From assembly GCA_002396385.1 (NCBI GenBank), contig DGTD01000073.1:4220-29759 (forward strand): a stretch of 25,540 bases of DNA, given 5' to 3'. The DNA comes from Bacteroidales bacterium UBA4345 (GTDB lineage: Bacteria; Bacteroidota; Bacteroidia; Bacteroidales; Paludibacteraceae). The notes under the pieces are model-generated. The model was not told where the DNA came from and searched no databases. It saw nothing but the letters and a program-made list of their open reading frames with translations. This document shows positions 5,766-10,988 of this stretch, piece by piece; position 1 is the stretch's first letter, and every line of letters starts with the position of its first letter. The position numbers and the translations under genes are program-made.

Positions 5766-8216
5766 TCACTTCCGACTCTTTATAGAGAACCATTCATAAG
5801 TCTTTAACCAACCTTTTTCGCGTGATACTTCGTAAGCTCTTCTACATCCTTTCAAAAATTCGGTCTTTGTCTTATACTTCAATGCCTCTTCACGGCAGGT
5901 TTCTTCATTCCAATAATTGAATTTTGGTTTTTCCGAAAACCATTCGTAGCTATCAAGCCAACCATTTCTTCGAGCAACATTATAAGCACTAACACAGCCT
6001 TGTTGAAAATTCTTTCGTGATGAGTATTTCTTTGCCTCCTCACGACAAGTTACTTCGTTCCATTTTTTATTCCACTTCTCAGGAGTATGTAACCAATGGT
6101 AACTTTCAAGCCATCCATTTTTCCGGGCTACTTCATAAGCTCCACCACTGCCATTTGAGAATGCCACACGAGATTTATATTTTAGAGCTTCCTCTCTGCA
6201 GGTTTGCTCGTTCCAATAGCCTTTAGGTACAGAGGTTCTTTCAAGCCAATCATAACTATCTAACCATCCGTTTTCTTTTGCTAGTACATACGCACGTGCT
6301 GCTGCATTTCGAAATTCTTGTAATGTATTGTATTTTAGTGCTTCTTCTCGACATGTTTCTTGGTTCCAGTAATTTCGTTTCTTTTGTTTTTCAAGCCAAT
6401 CATAGGTCTTTAACCAACCTTTTATATAGGCCACCTTGTAAGCTCCTTTACTCCCTTTTGAAAAGTCCTTTAATGTTTTGTATTTCATAGCCTCCTCACG
6501 ACAGGATTCCTCATTCCATTTGCCTTTCTTAACCTCAAGCCAATTGTAATTCTCAAGCCAACCATTACGCCAAGCTATAGTATATGCACTACTGCATTGT
6601 TTACGAAATTCAGAAAGTGACTTATACTTAAGAGCCTCTTCTCTACAGGTATTACGATCCCAGTAGCCATTAGGTTTTGAGTATTTTTCAAACCAATCAT
6701 AGCTATCTAACCAACCATGTTGATTAGCAACTTCATAAGCCCCAGAACTTTCCCTACAAAATTCTGTTCTCGAATTATATTTCTTTGCCTCTTCTCTACA
6801 AGTTTCTTCATTCCATTTTTTATTGTAATTTTCAGGTCTTTGAAACCAGTCATAACTTTCTAACCAACCTTTTTCCCAAGCCAATGCATATGCTCTTGAT
6901 GCTCCATCATGGAATTCTACTTTAGACTTATATTTCATGGCTTCTTCTCTACAGGTTTGTTCGTTCCAATAACCTTTGGGTTTTATAACTTCAACTAACC
7001 AGTCGTAATCATCCAACCATCCATTCTTACGAGCAACAATGTAAGCTTGTTCACTCCCCTTAATGAAATCCCCTTTAGTAGTGTATTTCTTTGCTTCACG
7101 CATACACGATGACTTATTCCACTTGCCAGAGCCAAGTCCTCCTATCGAACCTGCCTTCGCTTTATTTATAACGTTCCATCCATCTTGCTTGAATTTTTCA
7201 ACATACTCTCCTTCTTTCTTTGCGGCTTGTTGTGGAGTAAGATGGTTTTCAAGAATTTCCATTGGCGGTATGTCTATACGGTTATCATAAGCGAAGTTAA
7301 ATACAGTACAACCTTGTTTATGATGCCCCCAATCTCTTTGCTTGGGATCTATAGTAATACCAACATATACACTGTTTAGGTCATTCCATTTATATACGTA
7401 AAGGTTGAACCACCGGCCAGTCTCTGTAAACATCTTTTGGTTTACCATCCAATAGTAATCTTCTAGCCAACCATTATCTTTGGCTACGTTATAGGCGCTT
7501 GGACTTCCTTTAGAAAATCGACTTCTTAAGTTATATTTTTTTGCTTCTTCAAGACAAGTTTGCTCGTTCCAATAGCCACTAGGTTTTCTTAATTCTTCAA
7601 ACCAGTCGTAGTCGTCCAACCAACCATTTTGTCGTGATACTACATATGCACTGCCTGCATATTTTTGAAATCCACTTCTTGTACTATATTTTAAAGCTTC
7701 TTCACGACAAGTTTCTTTTGTCCAATATCCATTTGGTTTATGTAGTTCTTCAAACCAGTCGTAGTCGTCCAACCAACCATTGATTCGGGCGACATTGTAT
7801 GCGGCGCTTCCACTGTTGCCGAATTCGCTTTTTGACTTGTATTTCATTGCTTCCTCGCGACAAGTTTCTTTTGTCCATTTTTTGTTATGAACAACAGGTC
7901 TTACAAACCAATCGTAATCTTTAATCCATCCATTTCTTTGTGCAATAGCATACGCACTACCATTCCCTCTTTGAAAAGCAGTCTTAGAAGTGTATTTCTT
8001 TGCTTCGTCTCTACAAGTTTGTTCGTTCCAATAACCAAATGGTTTTGTATGTGTTTCAAACCAATCATAACTATTTATCCACCCATTTTTCAATGCTAGC
8101 CAATAGGCATGATAACAATTGTTTTTAAAATCACCTCTAGTGTTATATTTCTTTGCCTCCTCACGACAGGTATTCTCATTCCAGTAGCCTTTAGGCTTTT
8201 GTTGTCTATTTCCCAT
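5766..8216 (-). CDS. GIY-YIG nuclease embedded in a 14-copy ~51-residue repeat array
   Basis: This 816-residue, probably cytoplasmic protein has no signal peptide. A ten-residue leader is followed by five repeats (residues 11-267), a GIY-YIG nuclease domain (268-364) and nine more repeats (365-816), ending only a few residues after the last unit. Repeats are 48-53 residues. W2, C7, Y14, F20, A27-Y28, G35-W36 and W42 are near-invariant; the consensus opens WNEQTCREEA and closes NGWLDSYDWF. The nuclease core looks intact: LYVYKW (GIY-like, Y273/Y275), VYVG (283-286), R294, H298/H299, E335 in KKEGEYVEKF and GWNVINKAKAG. GIY-YIG enzymes cut DNA with one metal ion. I recall similar short repeats after the nuclease in phage and homing-type proteins, usually in small numbers. 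By inference the repeats bind nucleic acid. Biological role is unknown. Confidence 0.85.
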   Translation of the reverse strand: MGNRQQKPKGYWNENTCREEAKKYNTRGDFKNNCYHAYWLALKNGWINSYDWFETHTKPFGYWNEQTCRDEAKKYTSKTAFQRGNGSAYAIAQRNGWIKDYDWFVRPVVHNKKWTKETCREEAMKYKSKSEFGNSGSAAYNVARINGWLDDYDWFEELHKPNGYWTKETCREEALKYSTRSGFQKYAGSAYVVSRQNGWLDDYDWFEELRKPSGYWNEQTCLEEAKKYNLRSRFSKGSPSAYNVAKDNGWLEDYYWMVNQKMFTETGRWFNLYVYKWNDLNSVYVGITIDPKQRDWGHHKQGCTVFNFAYDNRIDIPPMEILENHLTPQQAAKKEGEYVEKFKQDGWNVINKAKAGSIGGLGSGKWNKSSCMREAKKYTTKGDFIKGSEQAYIVARKNGWLDDYDWLVEVIKPKGYWNEQTCREEAMKYKSKVEFHDGASRAYALAWEKGWLESYDWFQRPENYNKKWNEETCREEAKKYNSRTEFCRESSGAYEVANQHGWLDSYDWFEKYSKPNGYWDRNTCREEALKYKSLSEFRKQCSSAYTIAWRNGWLENYNWLEVKKGKWNEESCREEAMKYKTLKDFSKGSKGAYKVAYIKGWLKTYDWLEKQKKRNYWNQETCREEALKYNTLQEFRNAAARAYVLAKENGWLDSYDWLERTSVPKGYWNEQTCREEALKYKSRVAFSNGSGGAYEVARKNGWLESYHWLHTPEKWNKKWNEVTCREEAKKYSSRKNFQQGCVSAYNVARRNGWLDSYEWFSEKPKFNYWNEETCREEALKYKTKTEFLKGCRRAYEVSREKGWLKTYEWFSIKSRK
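5769..7124 (-). repeat. C-terminal repeat array, nine units (R6-R14)
   Basis: Nine tandem units of 48-51 residues (144-153 bp) encode residues 365-816. Unit starts are residues 365, 416, 467, 518, 566, 616, 667, 718 and 768. Every unit has W2 and C7. Linkers after the W42 position alternate between forms ending in KPKG/KPNG and NYNK/KWNK. Codons for conserved residues differ between units, so the array is old rather than a recent DNA-level amplification. Confidence 0.9.
7125..7415 (-). other. GIY-YIG nuclease domain segment
   Basis: Residues 268-364 of the 816-residue protein carry the family motifs in order: a GIY-like Y-V-Y, YVG, Arg at 294 with adjacent His-His, a Glu at 335 in the E-x-x-Y-V context and G-x-N near the end. 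The SIGGLGSG tail joins directly to the first downstream repeat. No key catalytic position appears lost. Confidence 0.8.
7416..8186 (-). repeat. N-terminal repeat array, five units (R1-R5)
   Basis: Five tandem units of 51, 51, 51, 51 and 53 residues start at residues 11, 62, 113, 164 and 215. They share the scaffold of the C-terminal array. R3 and R4 are the most alike (both WTKETCREEA and NGWLDDYDWFEEL), consistent with one relatively recent duplication. Confidence 0.9.
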
Positions 8217-8239
8217 TGCAACAATTATTTCACTTTGTA

Positions 8240-8303
8240 AACAGTATTAGAGATTATAATAGTTCACAGCTGTTTGTACTATACTAACAATACTGTTATA
8301 GTA
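8240..8303. repeat. Nested inverted repeats upstream of the GIY-YIG repeat gene
   Basis: Two inverted repeats overlap in this leader. AACAGTATT (8240-8248) pairs with AATACTGTT (8289-8297), and TACTATA (8277-8283) pairs with TATAGTA (8297-8303). They lie 24-87 bases upstream of the start codon at 8216. They may be operator-like or fold as alternative leader hairpins. No clear TAnnTTTG promoter element was found here. Confidence 0.3.
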
Positions 8304-8330
8304 TGGGGAGTCTTCAAGTTCCTCATAACG

Positions 8331-8483
8331 TTACAAAATATTTATTATATCAATTCTTTTTCCAGTAAAAATTGAATTTATCTTATTTACCGAAACAACG
8401 TCCTCCACTGCCAATGCAAGAAATTGTTTAGCCCTCGAACATGCAACTTTTGACAATAAAAGTTCTACATACGTTTTCCTATT
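8331..8483 (-). pseudogene. Possible decayed C-terminal fragment of a UvrD-type helicase
   Basis: In the 353-bp gap 8217-8569, the minus strand has a 50-codon stop-to-stop frame with no ATG. It reads as convincing protein: TYVELLLSKVACSRAKQFLA followed by LAVEDVVSVNKINSIFTGKR and a short tail. VACSRAKxxL resembles motif VI of superfamily I (UvrD/Rep-like) helicases, which lies near their C-termini. There is no room for the remaining helicase because a TAA lies directly upstream in frame and the next gene ends at 8570. I infer a truncated remnant. The match rests on one short motif, so chance coding cannot be excluded. Confidence 0.35.
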
Positions 8484-8518
8484 TTATAGTTCATATTTTT
8501 CTTATATAGTTAAATCAA

Positions 8519-8546
8519 GAAACGGATGCCAAGTGACATCCGTTTC
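8519..8546 (-). terminator. Terminator hairpin after the secreted 168-residue protein gene
   Basis: A perfect 10-bp stem GAAACGGATG/CATCCGTTTC (8519-8528 with 8537-8546) has an 8-base loop. Read on the minus strand it is followed by TTGATTTAAC, a weak T-rich tract. It lies 24 bases past the stop at 8570. Confidence 0.6.
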
Positions 8547-8569
8547 ATATTATTGATTTATTGAATATT

Positions 8570-9076
8570 TCAGTATGTAAAAAGTTCACATATAATAGAA
8601 GAATCAGGATATTGTCCAGCATTTCCATTTGATTGGCTTACGACCAAAACACAACATGCTCCTTTCTTTGCAGCTTCTTTTTGAGCTTTCATAAGAGCTT
8701 TCTTCATAAAGTGACCTTCAGAATTATGCATTGACCATGCTCCATTTGAATGCTTCTCTATTCTTCCCATTGACTTCATTCCCATTACTTCATTTTTGTC
8801 ATATGCAACTCTGACTTTCTCCCAATCATTCCCATTATTGATAATGATTTTGTCTGTTATATATTGTTTTCTACCACTTGCAAATGTTATTTCAGAAACA
8901 CCTATACTTCCATAAGTATTTACAGTTTCCTCACCTTGATAAATAAATTTAATGAATTGATCTGTCACTTCAGTAACTTTTCCATCAGCTACAGATCCAT
9001 TATGGAATGTTACTTTGTCTTGTGCTGAACACACCATACTAATGGATGTCAGTAAAATTAGAAAATAATTTCTCAT
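8570..9076 (-). CDS. Secreted hypothetical protein (168 residues)
   Basis: I do not recognise a named family. The N-terminus is a clear signal peptide (MRNYFLILLTSISMVCSA, probable cleavage before QD), so the product is periplasmic or surface-exposed. Residues 22-80 (VTFHNGSVADGKVTEVTD, SIGVSEITFASGRKQYITD) look like a small beta-rich domain. The type is common in Bacteroidota secreted proteins that begin 'xxxNGSxxxGxVxEV'. A C-terminal part has FMKKALMKAQKEAAKKGACCVL (helix followed by a hydrophobic strand), a pattern also seen in small envelope-stress lipoproteins. A TATATTTG promoter element lies upstream and a hairpin terminator downstream, so it is probably a single-gene transcript. Confidence 0.75.
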   Translation of the reverse strand: MRNYFLILLTSISMVCSAQDKVTFHNGSVADGKVTEVTDQFIKFIYQGEETVNTYGSIGVSEITFASGRKQYITDKIIINNGNDWEKVRVAYDKNEVMGMKSMGRIEKHSNGAWSMHNSEGHFMKKALMKAQKEAAKKGACCVLVVSQSNGNAGQYPDSSIICELFTY

Positions 9077-9086
9077 AATACTTTTT

Positions 9087-9124
9087 TAGTTTTACATTAG
9101 TTTTACATAATACCTACAAATATA
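9087..9124 (-). promoter_or_regulatory. Promoter element and duplicated leader for the secreted 168-residue protein
   Basis: The minus-strand TATATTTG (9117-9124) matches TAnnTTTG and lies 40 bases upstream of the ATG at 9076. Between it and the start codon an 11-bp sequence, TAGTTTTACAT on the plus strand, occurs twice in tandem (9087-9097 and 9098-9108). Confidence 0.5.
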
Positions 9125-9136
9125 CGAAGTAGTTCT

Positions 9137-9298
9137 TTAATCATAATCTGACATCCTGAGAAAAAAATCAATTCTAAGGGTTTCTACATTATTATAAAAC
9201 TCACATATATTGGTGCTTTTGATAAAAACATCAATGGATTTTGACAAAGAGTAAGTATTAAAAGTGACAGAGACTTCAGTTCTGTCGAATTTTATCAT
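9137..9298 (-). CDS. Small ORF whose start lies in direct repeat copy A
   Basis: A 53-codon ORF begins with ATG at 9298 (MIKFDRTEVSVTFNTYSL); a GTG at 9322 would add eight residues. Its first ~20 codons coincide with the direct repeat. In the second copy near 10.65 kb the same start (MIKFDRTEVSVGFNP) runs into a stop after 15 codons. No known domain or membrane segment is seen. It may be a real small gene of which the other copy is a remnant, or a chance frame in a conserved non-coding repeat. Confidence 0.3.
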   Translation of the reverse strand: MIKFDRTEVSVTFNTYSLSKSIDVFIKSTNICEFYNNVETLRIDFFLRMSDYD

Positions 9299-9308
9299 AT
9301 TGCCAACA
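9232..9308. repeat. Direct repeat copy A, downstream of fic
   Basis: About 77 bp. Bases 9266-9308 (43 nt, GACAGAGACTTCAGTTCTGT onwards) are identical to 10629-10671, and the preceding 34 nt (CAATGGATT onwards) match 10596-10628 with several substitutions and one indel. The identical part contains the dyad ACAGA-N9-TCTGT. The two copies bracket the fic gene in the same orientation, 1363 bp apart. Confidence 0.9.
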
Positions 9309-9397
9309 AGAAACTCCAACACATATTAGCAACGAGACACCTGTTTTGGCAGCGGGGGGAACTTCACTATTTGTTAAAAAATCGGTTTTTATGATTG

Positions 9398-10450
9398 CTA
9401 AAGCAATTCCCAGTGGCCGCCTTTGTCGGGACCGACACGACGGATGAGGCCTTTTTGCTGCATCTTTTTCATGTTTCGCCAAATATTACTTCTGTCAATC
9501 CCAATTAAATCAGACATTTCTTGTGTCGTGATATTGGGATTTTGTTTTATTAGATTCAAAATTTTCTGTTGCGTTTTCTGTTGCGTTTTCTGTTGCGTTT
9601 TCTGTGAACTTTCTACAACATTTTTCTGGATAGTTTCTATTCTCCTATCACTAAATTCTTCTGTCGTCTTAAGGAATTTGTCTATATCACTACGCAGGTG
9701 TTCAATATGCAACTGCGTCATGCTATCAACAAAGATGCCAATATCTTCAGTATTTCTTGTATCAACAAGAGCCTGGATATAAGCTATCTTGTCTTCTTTG
9801 AGCACTCGCACTGGCAACAAGTCGTATTCCATTTGCAACAAGTTCATCAGCAAACGGCTGGTACGCCCATTGCCATCTGCCCACGGATGAATGGTCACCA
9901 GTTCGTAGTGAGCCCAAAAACTGAGGTGATAGATAGCACAGGGGTCTGTCTTGTCGACCGAAATGCGACGTTTGTTCAGTTCTTCACAAAAAGCGGCAAG
10001 ACGTGACGGCACTTTCTGGTACGACATATACGACGGTCCACCAAGTCCCGCACTTACATTCAGTTTGCGCAACTCACCTCGTGCAGCCGAAAAACTGCCA
10101 ATCATTGTGTTATATTCGCTACCGGTATGGCTCATTACTTTAGCAGCCAACGAGATAAGCCAATCTACAGTTATAGGCTCGTGTCGCTGAATCCATTTCA
10201 TTCCATATTCGTATGCGGCCTTAAGATCGAGGTTCATCATCTGCTCCTGTATCGTGCGTTTACTGCTGGTGATACCCTCGTCGAAGAGGAGTTGTGCCTC
10301 CACCTCTGTCACGGTGCTGCCTTCAATGGCTGTGGAATGGGCAATAATGGAGTAGATATAGAATTTTTGGAAGTCTATCTGTTCCAAAATGCCTAAATCC
10401 TTATATTGATTCAGCAATTTAATCAATGTATCTTTGTCTTGTTGCGTCAT
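9398..10450 (-). CDS. Class II Fic-domain protein (putative AMP-transferase) with C-terminal winged helix
   Basis: Fic enzymes transfer AMP or other phosphate-containing groups to target proteins. The start at 10450 is chosen because AAAAGGAGGA precedes it at good spacing. It gives 350 residues; an upstream TTG at 10549 would add 33. The catalytic loop HPWADGNGRTSR spans 188-199, and the flap region lies around 115-138. The N-terminal autoinhibitory motif S39-x3-E43-G44 (in HSTAIEGSTVT) places it in class II, regulated in cis by its own helix. Residues 297-350 form a winged-helix domain (NITTQEMSDLIGIDRSNIWR). Architecture resembles Shewanella SoFic. The linker is a QKTQ tandem repeat. No antitoxin gene is adjacent. 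Target unknown. Confidence 0.9.
   Translation of the reverse strand: MTQQDKDTLIKLLNQYKDLGILEQIDFQKFYIYSIIAHSTAIEGSTVTEVEAQLLFDEGITSSKRTIQEQMMNLDLKAAYEYGMKWIQRHEPITVDWLISLAAKVMSHTGSEYNTMIGSFSAARGELRKLNVSAGLGGPSYMSYQKVPSRLAAFCEELNKRRISVDKTDPCAIYHLSFWAHYELVTIHPWADGNGRTSRLLMNLLQMEYDLLPVRVLKEDKIAYIQALVDTRNTEDIGIFVDSMTQLHIEHLRSDIDKFLKTTEEFSDRRIETIQKNVVESSQKTQQKTQQKTQQKILNLIKQNPNITTQEMSDLIGIDRSNIWRNMKKMQQKGLIRRVGPDKGGHWELL
9562..9605 (-). repeat. 12-bp tandem repeat in the fic linker
   Basis: On the plus strand TTTTCTGTTGCG occurs three times in tandem (9562-9573, 9574-9585, 9586-9597), followed by a partial TTTTCTGT (9598-9605). The copies are identical at DNA level and encode QKTQ units joining the Fic domain to the winged helix, so copy-number change would alter linker length in steps of four residues without a frameshift. 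Confidence 0.9.
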
Positions 10451-10595
10451 CGTCCTTCCTCCTTTTAATATGCCGTAACCGATTCCACGGAACGCTTCTT
10501 CAAGCATCTTTTGTAATTCCTTTACAGGATTCTCCGTCCATTGGTGCAAGTCCGTAAAGGGAACTCACTAAATATTGATGTTTTGGAAATAGCAA

Positions 10596-10671
10596 CAATG
10601 GATTATAACAAAGTTAAGGATTAAAACCGACAGAGACTTCAGTTCTGTCGAATTTTATCATATTGCCAACA
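10596..10671. repeat. Direct repeat copy B, upstream of fic
   Basis: This is the second copy of the ~77-bp repeat, same orientation as 9232-9308, with 43 identical bases at 10629-10671. Here the dyad is one base pair longer (CGACAGA-N9-TCTGTCG). A minus-strand TAACTTTG at 10609-10616 fits the TAnnTTTG promoter consensus and could drive fic with a leader of about 150 bases. Confidence 0.9.
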
Positions 10672-10728
10672 TAACATGAAAAGAATTTGCAGGTCATGGT
10701 TTGAGAAGCTGTAACCAAACCACGCACA

Positions 10729-10770
10729 ACAAACAATCGTCAATATTTGAAATTTTTGACAATTGTTTGT
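10729..10770. repeat. Imperfect 15-bp inverted repeat in the fic/GH73 divergent region
   Basis: Left arm ACAAACAATCGTCAA (10729-10743) and right arm TTGACAATTGTTTGT (10756-10770) match at 14 of 15 positions around a 12-base AT-rich centre. There is no T-run after either arm, so it is not a typical terminator. It may be an operator or a remnant of a mobile element end. Confidence 0.6.
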
Positions 10771-10957
10771 CAAAGACAGGATTCAACATTCACAATTGCA
10801 CCTCTGCTTGAAGTGGCGTTTAACCCCTATTTTGAAGATCGGAATAAGGATACAAGACACCACCCTAAAACGAAAATATGTTGGCAAAGCTATAAACAAA
10901 AAACATAAATTTGTCCACAAACTTAACATAGAAAAGGGAATATCACACAAACTTTGT

Positions 10958-10965
10958 TAAATTTG
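10958..10965 (+). promoter_or_regulatory. Putative -7 element for the GH73 operon
   Basis: TAAATTTG matches TAnnTTTG and ends 23 bases before the ATG at 10989. No -33 TTTG is seen at the usual distance. The six genes to 17536 have no other obvious promoter. Confidence 0.5.
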
Positions 10966-10988
10966 CAAGATAGTAGGCAAATAGCAAC

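Larger units (their letters stand above)
3950..10700. other. AT-rich accessory block between cdd and the GH73 operon
   Basis: From just past cdd to about 10.7 kb the sequence is visibly AT-richer, and codon use shifts to A/T-ending codons compared with both flanks. All genes here run leftward, and gaps between them are long. Contents are a secreted YD-repeat protein, a repeat-array GIY-YIG protein, a helicase-like gene fragment, a secreted hypothetical protein, a small ORF and a Fic protein between direct repeats. No integrase, transposase or tRNA was found, so the boundaries are judged from composition only and are approximate. Confidence 0.5.
10451..10988. other. 538-bp divergent intergenic region between fic and the GH73 operon
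   Basis: The gap holds an in-frame upstream extension of fic (10453-10549, readable as protein but starting only at TTG), direct repeat copy B (10596-10671), a 15-bp imperfect dyad (10729-10770) and a TAAATTTG promoter element for the operon. A 65-codon plus-strand frame at 10763-10960 has no recognisable features. Composition changes from AT-rich to mixed across this region, so it probably contains the right edge of the accessory block. Confidence 0.5.

Noticed and set aside
5769..8186. CRISPR array or satellite DNA
   Set aside because: The periodicity is about 153 bp at protein level within a single open frame. Copies differ at DNA level and no short identical repeats with spacers exist.
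9398..10549. Longer 383-codon version of the Fic protein starting at TTG 10549
   Set aside because: The ATG at 10450 has a strong AAAAGGAGGA upstream at good spacing and gives the normal class II layout. The extension is mentioned as an alternative only.
3950..10700. Prophage or integrative element
   Set aside because: No integrase, capsid, relaxase or tRNA attachment site is visible, and only one repeat pair, limited to fic, was found. 'Accessory block' is as far as the sequence allows.
10763..10960. 65-codon plus-strand ORF upstream of the GH73 gene
   Set aside because: It has no family features, overlaps part of the dyad and extends into the promoter region of the next operon. It is probably chance.
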